Below are positions 37,393 to 45,693 of a DNA stretch of 64,000 nucleotides, in pieces. The notes beneath the pieces were generated by a model. The model was not told the DNA's origin, searched no databases, and saw nothing but the letters and a program-made list of their open reading frames with translations. Position numbers and translations under genes: made by a program. The DNA is taken from the NCBI RefSeq assembly GCF_020423045.1, contig NZ_CP081943.1, positions 2,108,001 to 2,172,000 of the forward strand, in the 5' to 3' direction. Each line of letters starts with the position of its first letter. The stretch's first letter is position 1. The DNA is from Pseudomonas sp. MM213. Lineage in GTDB: Bacteria; Pseudomonadota; Gammaproteobacteria; Pseudomonadales; Pseudomonadaceae.

Positions 37393-38672
37393 TGGCTCAT
37401 CATCCTTTTCCACATGTCGTAGGCACCGCGCATGCCGCCTTCGTCGGTGGCGTGGCTGACTTTGTCGCCGTTCTCGGCAGTGATTTCGCGATTGAGGCCA
37501 CGGTTGACCAGGATCGGCGCGTCGACGCCGGCGTACGAGCCGCGCTGCACACGGTCCCAGGCCTCGGCATCGTCCGGGCTGCCGAAACCGAACGGGCCCT
37601 GGAAGTGTTCGTGGATGCGCATGCGTTCGCGGTTGGCGATTTCCGGTCCGCCGTCCATACCGAGGGCAACGTGGCGGATCTCGGTTTCGGTGACCGACAC
37701 CGGACGCAGCACGCGGAAGAACGACATCGACATCGCGACGTTGGGGAACAGGTTCAGGTTGAAACCGGCGCCGTGCAGCGAGCGCACGATGCGACGGACT
37801 TGCGCAGGCTCCATGGTTTTCGACAGTTCTTCAGTGACGTGAGCGAAGCGCTCCTGCAACTGTTCGGTGCCGTCGTCGTGATCCAGATCGACGTGTTCCG
37901 GCACCATCACCATCACGCTGTGGCCGTTGCCCAACGAATGGGTGACCGCTTGTTCGTCGGTCATGAACGAGAGCATTTCCGAGGTTTCTTCATCCACCGA
38001 CGACATGAACGACTTGTGCACGATCGGGAAGTGATAACCGTCGGTGGTGTTTTCCAGCTGGATCTTCCAGTTGCCCTTGAAGCTGAACTTGTGTTCGCCC
38101 TGGGTCTTGATCGGGAAACCGGCGCCCTGCTTCATGAACAGGTCCATCCAGTGTTTGGCGCCGCCGAGGAAATCTTCCAGCGGTTCGATCTCGTCGTTGT
38201 AGCTGGCGAACACCATGCCGGCGTAGCTTTCCACGCGCAGGCTGGTCAGCGGCAATTCGGACTTTTCCAGAATGCCTTCGTAGCCGTCCGGGTACGGCAG
38301 CGCACGGAGCTTGCCGTCCAGACCGTACGACCAGCTGTGATACGGGCAAGTGAAACCGGTGGCGTTGCCTTTGTGTTTTTCACACACCGTGGCGCCACGG
38401 TGCCGGCAGCGGTTTTCCAGGACGTTGATGTTGCCCTTCTTGTCGCGCACCACAATCACCGGGCGACGGCCGATGGTCGCGGTCTTGAAATCGCCGCTGT
38501 TGCGCACTTCGCTTTCGTGGGCAACCCACACCCAGGTGCGGTAGAAAATCTTTTCCAGCTCGGCTTCGAACAGCGCCGGGTCGTTGTACAGCGAGACGTC
38601 GACGCGGTCGTGGCTGACCAGTTCGTCCGGGCTTTTCGATGATGCGATCAGCCGGTATTCATGAGTGCTCAT
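37389..38672 (-). CDS. iacC: Rieske dioxygenase large (alpha) subunit for oxidised IAA
   Basis: A 427-residue Rieske non-haem iron oxygenase. The 2Fe-2S ligands are Cys89, His91 (CRHRGATVC), Cys109 and His112 (CPYHSW). The mononuclear iron site includes Asp211, His214 and His219 in NTTDGYHFPIVHKS. In characterised iac systems the IacCD oxygenase acts after IacA on an oxygenated indole acetate and drives conversion towards catechol. Gene order with IacD, IacE and IacF supports this assignment; other aryl substrates are possible if judged from sequence alone. Confidence 0.87.
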   Translation of the reverse strand: MSTHEYRLIASSKSPDELVSHDRVDVSLYNDPALFEAELEKIFYRTWVWVAHESEVRNSGDFKTATIGRRPVIVVRDKKGNINVLENRCRHRGATVCEKHKGNATGFTCPYHSWSYGLDGKLRALPYPDGYEGILEKSELPLTSLRVESYAGMVFASYNDEIEPLEDFLGGAKHWMDLFMKQGAGFPIKTQGEHKFSFKGNWKIQLENTTDGYHFPIVHKSFMSSVDEETSEMLSFMTDEQAVTHSLGNGHSVMVMVPEHVDLDHDDGTEQLQERFAHVTEELSKTMEPAQVRRIVRSLHGAGFNLNLFPNVAMSMSFFRVLRPVSVTETEIRHVALGMDGGPEIANRERMRIHEHFQGPFGFGSPDDAEAWDRVQRGSYAGVDAPILVNRGLNREITAENGDKVSHATDEGGMRGAYDMWKRMMSQ

Positions 38673-38692
38673 GCGGTTCTCCTCATGGCTTT

Positions 38693-39841
38693 TTATGATT
38701 TCTTGTTAGGGGTCGACCGTTCGCCGGCCATGCTCTGTTGCAACTGCGCACCGAAGGCGCAGACCAGCTCGTCCTGACCTTTACGACCGACAATCTGCAG
38801 GCCGACTTTCAATCCGCTGCCCTCCAGTTCCACCGGCACCGTCAGCGCCGGATGGCCGCTGAGGTTGAACGGCCGCACCAACGGGGTCATGCCGGCCACC
38901 GCTTTGCTGGCGCTGCGGGCTTCGATCAGCGTCGGCGGCAGGCTGGGCATTGTCGGCAACAGCAGCACCGCAAATTCTTCCAGCGCGGCGTCCACTTGCT
39001 GGCTGAAACGCGCGCGGACTTTCTCCGCTTGCGCCAGGTCAGCGGCGCTGGTGCGGCTGGCGGCGAGCAGGCGTTGCTCGACATCCGCGCCAATCAGGCC
39101 TTTACCCGTGAGGTGGCCGAACGCGGCCCAGTTTTCGAAATTGATCACGGTGAGGCCGGCGGCGAACGCGGCTTCGAAATCGCTCAGGTGCAGCTGACTA
39201 CGACGCCAGCCTGCGCGGTCGGCGGCGGCGCCGAGGCATGCTTGCAGATGCGGTTCGCAGTGGACTTCAAGAAAACCCACCGACGCGTTGCCAGAGGGCA
39301 AACCCTGCACCTGGAAGCCTGGGCAAATCACTTGCATCGCCGCGATCAGATCCGCCATGTCGGCGGCAAACGGCCCGACACAATCGAGGCTGGACGCCGC
39401 TGGATGCGCACCGACCCGACTGACTCGCCCATAAGTCGGTTTCAACCCGGCAATGCCGCAGCACGCCGCCGGTACACGAACCGAACCGCCGGTGTCAGTG
39501 CCAATGGCGATGTCCGCCAGACCGGCGGCGACCGCTGCGGCCGAACCGCTGGAAGAGCCGCCCGGCACGCGGTCCGGTGCTTGCGGGTTGATCGGCGTGC
39601 CGGTCCAGTCGTTGATCCCGGTCACGCCAAACGCCAACTCGTGCATATTGGTTTTGCCAACGATTTGCCAGCCTGCGTCGAGGATCGCGTCCACCACGTC
39701 GGCGTTGCGCAGCGCCGGTTCAGCCTCGGCAAACGCACGACTGCCCGAGCGGGTCGGATGGCCGGCGATGTCGATCGAGTCCTTGATCGCGACCCGCTTG
39801 CCGTCGCCACCGAGTAAAAATTCGCTGATAAACGTGCTCAT
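38693..39841 (-). CDS. iacH: amidase-signature hydrolase of IAA catabolism
   Basis: A 382-residue amidase-signature enzyme. ATG 39841 overlaps the stop of iacI by 4 bases. The Ser-Ser-Lys triad is visible: Lys in RVAIKDSIDIAGHPT, the glycine/serine loop PGGSSSGSAAAVAAGLADIA and the nucleophile loop GTDTGGSVRVPAACCG. IacH appears in most iac clusters, and a role hydrolysing an amide-containing intermediate or an IAA conjugate is presumed. It is 20 bases before iacC. Confidence 0.85.
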   Translation of the reverse strand: MSTFISEFLLGGDGKRVAIKDSIDIAGHPTRSGSRAFAEAEPALRNADVVDAILDAGWQIVGKTNMHELAFGVTGINDWTGTPINPQAPDRVPGGSSSGSAAAVAAGLADIAIGTDTGGSVRVPAACCGIAGLKPTYGRVSRVGAHPAASSLDCVGPFAADMADLIAAMQVICPGFQVQGLPSGNASVGFLEVHCEPHLQACLGAAADRAGWRRSQLHLSDFEAAFAAGLTVINFENWAAFGHLTGKGLIGADVEQRLLAASRTSAADLAQAEKVRARFSQQVDAALEEFAVLLLPTMPSLPPTLIEARSASKAVAGMTPLVRPFNLSGHPALTVPVELEGSGLKVGLQIVGRKGQDELVCAFGAQLQQSMAGERSTPNKKS

Positions 39842-40323
39842 GCGCCCGACTCCGAGGTGAAGAGGTCCGAATTGAACAAGCGTTGCGTGCGGAAATGCGC
39901 GATCAGCCAGACACCCTCGACACAACGAAAATCGATGTTCAAGCGCGTGCCGAACAACTCGCTGCGCCCATCGGCGTAGGTGGACACCTGCTGCATGATC
40001 CACTGCCCCTGCGCGCTGCTGCCGTCGACCAGGATCGACTCGCTGGTGAGGTAATGCAGGTTCAGGTGAAAGTGCTCCGAGGGCGGCAAGTAACCGCCGA
40101 CAAACGCCGCAATCGCCTCACGCCCGCAGTGCTGACCGAAGGTCTGTGCGGTGACGCTGCCGACGCCTTCCCACACGGCGTCGATGCAGAACAATTGCGC
40201 CAGCTCGCTGACGTGGGTGATCGCCCTCGGCACGTCGCACAGGTCCATGTAGCGCGCCATCAAGCGGCGCACCTGGCTCTCCCCTTCGAGCGTCGCCAGA
40301 CGCTGCAACAAGGCCTCGTTCAT
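39838..40323 (-). CDS. iacI: SnoaL/NTF2-like protein of IAA catabolism
   Basis: A 161-residue single-domain protein of the SnoaL-like fold: LEGESQVRRLMARYMDLCD at the start, FCIDAVWEGVG, then REAIAAFVGGYLPPSEHFHL and the C-terminal GVWLIAHFRTQRLF. Proteins of this type in iac clusters have no fully settled role; a dehydratase or accessory function has been suggested by fold. It lies 3 bases after iacB and overlaps iacH by 4 bases. Confidence 0.82.
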   Translation of the reverse strand: MNEALLQRLATLEGESQVRRLMARYMDLCDVPRAITHVSELAQLFCIDAVWEGVGSVTAQTFGQHCGREAIAAFVGGYLPPSEHFHLNLHYLTSESILVDGSSAQGQWIMQQVSTYADGRSELFGTRLNIDFRCVEGVWLIAHFRTQRLFNSDLFTSESGA

Positions 40324-40326
40324 GGC

Positions 40327-40698
40327 TTACACCCTGGCGGCATCGGGGATGGTCAGTGGACGACCGATGCGCGCTTCGACCTTGGCGTAACGCCACAGGC
40401 TGTACTCGTTTACCGGCGTGGTGCGGAACAGGTTGCAGGCATCGATCACCGATTGGTGGCAGTCGACGTCGGCCATGATGTAGACGGTCCACGGCGAGGT
40501 GGTGGAAGGGCCGACCATCAGCCGGTCATCGTCCATCGCGCCGAGCACGGTGATGCCGGGCATGGCGCCGAGCGAGCCCATCATCTGGCTGAAGCCTTTC
40601 CAGACGCTCAGGCCTTCGCCGGTGGGCAGGTCGAAAAAGTTCTGGGTGATGCCGATGCAGAAGACGACGCGCAGCGGTTCTTGGGTGGTCTGGGACAT
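40327..40698 (-). CDS. iacB: EthD-like small protein of IAA catabolism
   Basis: A 123-residue soluble protein from ATG 40698. It starts MSQTTQEPLRVVFCIGITQN, with a central FSQMMGSLGAMPGITVLGAM and ends in RIGRPLTIPDAARV. The longer open frame upstream is not coding because it runs through iacA on the same strand. By order (iacA-B-I) and size it is IacB, a small protein of unknown chemistry needed in the pathway; the fold looks like a dimeric alpha/beta barrel, which is inference. Confidence 0.78.
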   Translation of the reverse strand: MSQTTQEPLRVVFCIGITQNFFDLPTGEGLSVWKGFSQMMGSLGAMPGITVLGAMDDDRLMVGPSTTSPWTVYIMADVDCHQSVIDACNLFRTTPVNEYSLWRYAKVEARIGRPLTIPDAARV

Positions 40699-40723
40699 GA
40701 AATTTGATCCTTGAAGAGAGGGT

Positions 40724-41887
40724 TCAGATGTAGCCAGGGAACGGCGGCACGCCGAGGAACACCGAGCCGGCGCCGTCGTACAGGCCTTCGCTGAGGAACG
40801 CGTGCTGGGTGACCACCATCGAATCGCGCAGGTAGCGCTGCAGCGGATGGCGCAGGTAAATCGCGGTGGTGCCGGCGAGGCTGTACGCGCTCTGCACCAC
40901 GGCGGCGCCCGCCTGGGACACGTGAATCGCGGACAAGCGCAACAGGCTGGTTTGCTCGGCGGTGACCGGGTTGCCCGCGAGGATCGAATTCCACACTTGC
41001 TCGGTGGCGTTGTAGAAGAAGCCACGGGCGGCGGCCAGTCGGGCTTCGGCCTTGGCGATCTCGATGCGCACGTAGGCGCGGTCGGCCATTTTCGGTGCGC
41101 CGGTGATGCCGCTGCCGGCGGCCATGCGACTGACTTCGTCGAGGGCGGCGCGGGCCAGGCCAAGGTTGACCACGGCCAGCACTTGCGCGGCGTAGGCAAT
41201 CGACGGGTAGCGGAACAGCGGCTCGTCGATGGTCGCGGCACCGCCACGGATGAAGGTCCAGCGTTCGTCGACGCGTTTGTCGCTGACGCGCAGGTCGTGA
41301 CTGCCGGTGCCTTTGAGCCCGACCACGTCCCAGTTTTCGATGATCTCGACCTGGTCCGCACGGAACACCGCAGTGCGCGGCTTGCCACCCGCCGCGCCAA
41401 TCCCCACGCCGAGCAAGTCGGCGCCCTTGCAGCCGCTGGCGAATTTCCAGGTGCCGTTGACCTGCCAGCCGCCCTCGACAGCTTCAGCCGGTTGCAGCGG
41501 GAACAGGCCACCGGCGAACACCAGATCCGGGCTTTGGGTGTAGATTTCGGCGAGGGTTTCCGGCGGCAATGCGGCGAGGTAGACGCCGGCGCTGCCGAAA
41601 CTGGCGACCCAGCCCGCAGAGCCATCGGCTTCGGAAATACGCTCGATCATTTGCAGGAACAGCGCCGGCGCCAGGGCGTCACCGCCGAAGCATTTCGGCG
41701 TGGCGGCGCGGTAGATGCCCACGTGCTTGAAGCGCTCGATCATGTCCCGTGGCACGTGGGAACCGGCGTCGAATTCATCGCGACGCTGGCGCACTTCCGC
41801 CAGCACCTGCTCAAAGGCCTGGCGGTGGACGGTGTTGCCGTCGACGCCTGGCAGAGGGTCTTTCTCCGCGACAGCTGAACGCAGCAT
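40724..41887 (-). CDS. iacA: flavin-dependent IAA monooxygenase, acyl-CoA dehydrogenase fold
   Basis: A 387-residue protein of the acyl-CoA dehydrogenase/HpaB-like monooxygenase superfamily, first gene of the iac operon, with GGAG 10 bases before ATG 41887. Segments seen are CFGGDALAPALFLQMIERIS, GSAGWVASFGSAGVYLA, WKFASGCKGADLLGVG and GLKGTGSHDLRVSDKRVDE. IacA starts IAA breakdown by oxygenating the indole ring using reduced flavin from IacG. The enzyme lacks the acyl-CoA-type catalytic context, consistent with an oxygenase role. A REP pair lies just upstream, within the shared promoter region with the sensor kinase. Confidence 0.86.
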   Translation of the reverse strand: MLRSAVAEKDPLPGVDGNTVHRQAFEQVLAEVRQRRDEFDAGSHVPRDMIERFKHVGIYRAATPKCFGGDALAPALFLQMIERISEADGSAGWVASFGSAGVYLAALPPETLAEIYTQSPDLVFAGGLFPLQPAEAVEGGWQVNGTWKFASGCKGADLLGVGIGAAGGKPRTAVFRADQVEIIENWDVVGLKGTGSHDLRVSDKRVDERWTFIRGGAATIDEPLFRYPSIAYAAQVLAVVNLGLARAALDEVSRMAAGSGITGAPKMADRAYVRIEIAKAEARLAAARGFFYNATEQVWNSILAGNPVTAEQTSLLRLSAIHVSQAGAAVVQSAYSLAGTTAIYLRHPLQRYLRDSMVVTQHAFLSEGLYDGAGSVFLGVPPFPGYI

Positions 41888-41944
41888 GGGCTTCTCTCCG
41901 TTTTACTTATTGTTAGTGGGCCGAGGCTGGACAACACCGATCCC

Positions 41945-42035
41945 TGTAGGAGCGAGGCTTGCCCGCGAACGAGGCACCGCGGTTTCAATGGCAGACCGCG
42001 TTATCGTTCTTCGCGGGCAAGCCTCGCTCCTACAG
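41945..42035. repeat. REP inverted pair (GCGAGGC subtype)
   Basis: CTGTAGGAGCGAGGCTTGCC and GGCAAGCCTCGCTCCTACAG face each other. The spacer also contains GTTATCGTT, seen in the similar pair at 20653. It lies between the divergent iacA and sensor kinase starts, 57 bases from iacA. Confidence 0.85.
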
Positions 42036-42225
42036 AGAAGATGCGTGGCTGCCCTTGCATTGAGGTCCAGTGTAAAAATCGCGTCGGGTCACCACTATTG
42101 GTGCGTGCAGCCTCTTCACTAAAGGAATCCCCTAGCCCGCCCCCGGTTACCTCTGAGCGCATCCCCACGCGCAAGCGGGTATAAAAAGCCATACTTTCCC
42201 TTCACCGGTTCCTCAGGACTGCGCG

Positions 42226-43707
42226 ATGTACCTGCCAAAACCGCACGACTTTTTCACCCTCATCGAAGCCATGCCGCTGTGCATCATTCTTCACGATGCG
42301 CAGAGCAAGGAGATCCTCTGGGCCAACACCGCCGCCCTCGACGCGCTGGGTTTTACCCTCGAAGAACTGACGCCGCTGAAAGCCCCGGACATGACCCGCG
42401 ACGCGCCCAAGTACCGGCGCTCGGTCGGCCTGCGCTGGCTGGAAGGCGCAGCGCGCACGGGCCAGCGCGCCATCGAGTGGTGTTATCGCTCCAAGCAAGG
42501 CGTGGAAATCCTCTCCGAGGCGGTCGCGACGCTGGTGCATCTGGACGGTCGCGATGTGCTGATGGTGCAGTTCCGCGACATCTCCAGGGAGGACAAGGTC
42601 AAGCGCGACCTCAAGCGTTTCGAAAGCCGGCTCAAGGCATTCATGCAGGACCTCGCCGAAGGTGTCGCGGTGCTCGGCCCTGAAGGTGATATCCGCTTCA
42701 TCAGTGACTCCGGCGCGCACCTGCTCAACAGCGAAGAACACACGCTGATCGGCGAAAACTTCCTGTCATGGTGCGACGACGATTCGCGCCGCCGGCTGCT
42801 GCAACAGCTGGCCAGCGAGACCCCGGAACATGCGCCGTTCCGCGTGCACTACCACCTGCAACGCCGCGACGGTGAATGGCGCTGGCATGAGGCGACGTGT
42901 CGTTTTATCGAGATCGAAGATGACCTGGTCGGCCACCTGCTGCTGTTTCGCGACGTCACCGAACAAGTGCGCGCCGAAGAAGCTCGGCGGGTCAGCGAGC
43001 AGAAACTCGAATACCTGGCGCGCTACAACGCCATGGGTGAAATGGCCGTGGCCATTGCTCATGAGCTAAGCCAACCGCTGGCCGCCACCCGCAACTTCAT
43101 CGAAGGCGCGGTGATTCGCCTGGGCAAGGAGTCCACTACGGACCAGGGCGTCGCCTGGGGTTTGCAAAACGCCGTGCGGCAAATCGAACATGCGTCGCTG
43201 ATCATCAAAAGCGTGCGCGATTACGTGGTCAAACTGGAGCAGGCCGAAGAGCTGATCGACCTCAACGAACTGCTGCGCGAAACCCGCTATTTCATCAGCC
43301 TGCGCGCCGATCCGAGCCTGGTTCGCGTCGAGATTGTCGCCAGTCCCGCGCCGCTTTGGGTGAGCTGCGAGAAGGTGCTGATCGGTCAGGTCATTCTTAA
43401 TCTGGCGTTCAATGCGATTGAAGAAATGAGCGATCTGCCTGTTGAACGACGGGTGCTGCGCATTCACGCCAGCCGCGAAAACGACGTGGCGTTGGTGCGC
43501 ATCGAAGACTGCGGTCGCGGCATTCAGGCCGAGGCGCAAGAGAAGCTGTTCGACGGTTTCTTCTCCTCCAAGGTCAGCGGCAACGGCATTGGCCTGGCGC
43601 TGTGCAAAAACATCATCGGCCGCCATCGCGGCGATATCTGGGCGCAAAACCTTGAGCCCTGCGGTGCTGTTTTCACCTTCACCCTTCCCCTCGCAACTCC
43701 CGCCTGA
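42226..43707 (+). CDS. double-PAS sensor histidine kinase (FixL/StyS-like)
   Basis: A 493-residue kinase without membrane segments, so probably cytoplasmic. PAS1 spans about residues 8-115 (ILWANTAALDALGFTLEEL) and PAS2 about 135-255 (GEWRWHEATCRFIEIED). A HisKA-type domain has phospho-accepting His279 in MAVAIAHELSQPLAATRNFI. ATPase motifs are LNLAFNAIEEM and EDCGRGI, then FFSSKVSGNGIGLAL. The LSQPL motif is typical of kinases paired with FixJ-type regulators. It lies between iacA and aauB, so it could sense an amine, aldehyde or IAA. Its likely partner is the regulator at 33069. Confidence 0.88.
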   Translation: MYLPKPHDFFTLIEAMPLCIILHDAQSKEILWANTAALDALGFTLEELTPLKAPDMTRDAPKYRRSVGLRWLEGAARTGQRAIEWCYRSKQGVEILSEAVATLVHLDGRDVLMVQFRDISREDKVKRDLKRFESRLKAFMQDLAEGVAVLGPEGDIRFISDSGAHLLNSEEHTLIGENFLSWCDDDSRRRLLQQLASETPEHAPFRVHYHLQRRDGEWRWHEATCRFIEIEDDLVGHLLLFRDVTEQVRAEEARRVSEQKLEYLARYNAMGEMAVAIAHELSQPLAATRNFIEGAVIRLGKESTTDQGVAWGLQNAVRQIEHASLIIKSVRDYVVKLEQAEELIDLNELLRETRYFISLRADPSLVRVEIVASPAPLWVSCEKVLIGQVILNLAFNAIEEMSDLPVERRVLRIHASRENDVALVRIEDCGRGIQAEAQEKLFDGFFSSKVSGNGIGLALCKNIIGRHRGDIWAQNLEPCGAVFTFTLPLATPA

Positions 43708-43728
43708 AACCACCGAAGAACCTGAATC

Positions 43729-43820
43729 AAACCACTGACCTGTAGGAGCCAGGCTTGCCGGCGAAGGCGTACTCAAGGACGCCTTCGCCGGCAAGCCTGG
43801 CTCCTACAGGTCAGTGGTTT
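43729..43820. repeat. perfect 42-bp palindrome built from a REP pair
   Basis: The left arm 43729-43770 (starting AAACCACTGACCTGTAGGAG) and the right arm 43779-43820 are exact reverse complements, with an 8-base loop ACTCAAGG. The inner part is a REP pair (GAGCCAGGCTTGCCGGCGAAGG); the outer AAACCACTGACC arms lie outside the usual REP consensus. It sits 22 bases after the kinase stop and is very stable as RNA on either strand. Confidence 0.9.
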
Positions 43821-43860
43821 TGGCTTGCAATTGCAGTGTGTGCAGCCGGTTTTTCGAGAC

Positions 43861-43943
43861 TGGCACAGACACACAAACGCTTGGCAGCCACAGCAATTCC
43901 CCCTTCTGCCAGCGAGGCAGAATCGAACTGCAAAAATCTGCCA
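43861..43943 (+). promoter_or_regulatory. four TGNCA half-sites upstream of aauB
   Basis: TGGCA occurs at 43861 and 43882 (21 bases apart), TGCCA at 43907 and 43939 (32 bases apart), all within the 160 bases before aauB. TGNCA is the half-site I recall for E. coli FeaR, and similar elements occur upstream of the outer-membrane protein gene. No copy here fully matches TGNCA-N8-AAA; the closest (43861) has the A run one base late. Confidence 0.35.
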
Positions 43944-43988
43944 ATGCACTTGCGATTTGCACGAACAATAATTCAGGGAGTTCCCCTA

Positions 43989-45137
43989 ATGCGAGCCACC
44001 AGGATCACCGTACAGTCAGCGCTGAGTCTCAGCCTGCTGGTACTGGGTTTGAACAATGCCAGCGCGGATCTGCCCGCTGACACGATCGGCCAGACTGTTC
44101 TGGCATTTCCGCCGGAAGTTCATCGGGCCTTTATCGTCGACGTCGAATTCGAAAGTTTCGTGGCGGGCCGTGTCACCGTGGTCGACCCCGATAAAAAGCG
44201 CGTGCTCGGCATGGTGCCGACTGGTTTTGCTGCGCCCTCGACGCTCAGCCACGATCAGAAAACCCTCTACAGCGCCGACATCTGGTATTCGCGCGGCACC
44301 CGTGGCACCCGCACCGACGTGCTGACCGCGTGGGACAGCTCGACCCTGTCGCCGGCCTGGGAAGTGCTGATTCCGAACAAGCGCGCCGAGTCGCTGACCC
44401 AACGCTACGGTTTGAAGACCAGCGGTGATGACCGCTTCGTCTACGTCTACAACTTCACCCCGTCGACCTCGGTGACCGTGGTCGACACCCAGGCCAAAGC
44501 CGTCACCGCCGAACTGGCGATTCCCGGTTGCGTGCTCAACTACCCGATCGGCAATCGCCGCTTCGCCTCGCTGTGCGGCGACGGCAGTTTGCAAGTGATC
44601 ACGCTGAACGATCAGGGCCAGGAAACCGCACGCAGCCGCACGCCGTTCTTTGACCCGAACGCGGAAAAACTGGTGGAACGCGCGGTGAACGTCGGCGACA
44701 CCTATTACTTCACCACCACCACGGGCACCGTGCGCCCAGTGGATTTCTCGGCCGACGCACCGAAAATCCTGCCGTCCTGGTCGCTGACCAGCGACGAGGA
44801 AAAGAAGGCCGGCTGGGCACCGGGCGGCTGGCAGCTGATGGCTGTCGCGCCGAAGCTGAACCGCTTGTACGTGCTGATGCACGACGCGCACGAACCGATG
44901 AAGTGGGAAGACCCAAGCCCGCTGATCTGGGCGTTTGATCTGAAAACCCACAAGAAGGTCGCCACGCTGGAGGCACCGGTTCCGGTGTGGAGCATGCAGG
45001 CGACCGGCGACGACAAGCCGCTGCTGCTGGGCGCCGACGTTGCAGGCGGTTTGCAGATCTTCGACCTGAAGACCAACACGCTCACCGGCAGCATGGCAAA
45101 GGTCGCGAAAACCGCGACTCAGGTCATGAGCTACTAA
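43989..45137 (+). CDS. aauB: aromatic amine dehydrogenase heavy (large) subunit
   Basis: A 382-residue periplasmic beta-propeller protein; ATG 43989 follows GGGAG. The signal peptide ends near residue 26 (LSLLVLGLNNASA). The mature protein starts DLPADTIGQTVLAFPPE, then FESFVAGRVTVVDPDKKRVL and the propeller segments VYVYNFTPSTSVTVVDTQ. The heavy subunit pairs with the TTQ-carrying light subunit in an alpha2-beta2 enzyme that oxidatively deaminates tryptamine, phenylethylamine, tyramine or dopamine. It is the first gene of an aauBEDA operon with small gaps of 13, 3 and 17 bases. Confidence 0.88.
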   Translation: MRATRITVQSALSLSLLVLGLNNASADLPADTIGQTVLAFPPEVHRAFIVDVEFESFVAGRVTVVDPDKKRVLGMVPTGFAAPSTLSHDQKTLYSADIWYSRGTRGTRTDVLTAWDSSTLSPAWEVLIPNKRAESLTQRYGLKTSGDDRFVYVYNFTPSTSVTVVDTQAKAVTAELAIPGCVLNYPIGNRRFASLCGDGSLQVITLNDQGQETARSRTPFFDPNAEKLVERAVNVGDTYYFTTTTGTVRPVDFSADAPKILPSWSLTSDEEKKAGWAPGGWQLMAVAPKLNRLYVLMHDAHEPMKWEDPSPLIWAFDLKTHKKVATLEAPVPVWSMQATGDDKPLLLGADVAGGLQIFDLKTNTLTGSMAKVAKTATQVMSY

Positions 45138-45150
45138 CCGAGGTTCGGCC

Positions 45151-45690
45151 ATGCACTTAGATCCGATCTTCATCATTGCCAGCGCCCTCGCCATCGCGGT
45201 GTTGCTGGCCAGTGCCGCGACCCACAAGGTGCGCGCACCGGCACGTTTTGCCCGGCAACTGGCGGACTACCAATTGCTGCCCGACGTGGCCGTACGCCCC
45301 GTCGCACGCGTCATTCCGCTGGTTGAACTGGCCATCGCCTTTGCGCTGCTGGTACCGGTCAGCCGTGCCTGGGCAGCGTTGGGCGCCGCCAGCCTGATCG
45401 CGCTGTACGCCGCGGCCATTGGCATCAACCTGTGGCGCGGCCGTCGCGATATCGACTGCGGCTGTGCCGGCCCGGACCAGGCCCAACCGCTGCGCCCGGT
45501 TCTGCTGCTGCGCAACAGCGCGCTGGTGGCGCTGGCGTTGCTGGCCAGCGTCTCGCCGGTGGTTCGTGACCTGGGTTTTTTCGACGGCTTCGTGACTGTC
45601 GCCGCCAGCGCCGTCGCGCTGCTGATTTACGCCGCAGCCGATGGCTTGCTGGCGAACTCCCCTCTTCTGCTCAAACTGATTGGTAGGTGA
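45151..45690 (+). CDS. aauE: MauE/AauE membrane protein for light-subunit maturation
   Basis: A 179-residue protein with four to five hydrophobic segments (FIIASALAIAVLLASAATHK at the N-terminus), the MauE/DoxX-like family. It carries the motif DIDCGCAGPDQAQPL near residues 100-114, in which the Cys pair resembles a redox site. MauE and MauD are needed for disulfide formation and stability of the TTQ light subunit in the periplasm. It lies between aauB and aauD with tight spacing. Confidence 0.88.
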   Translation: MHLDPIFIIASALAIAVLLASAATHKVRAPARFARQLADYQLLPDVAVRPVARVIPLVELAIAFALLVPVSRAWAALGAASLIALYAAAIGINLWRGRRDIDCGCAGPDQAQPLRPVLLLRNSALVALALLASVSPVVRDLGFFDGFVTVAASAVALLIYAAADGLLANSPLLLKLIGR

Positions 45691-45693
45691 TCA

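Noticed and set aside
37392..38642. A 416-codon plus-strand open frame opposite iacC
   Set aside because: Antisense shadow of a gene with clear Rieske motifs.
43861..43900. A sigma-54 promoter upstream of aauB
   Set aside because: TTGGCAGCCACAGCAA resembles one, but the GG-to-GC spacing is 8 rather than the 10 bases required.
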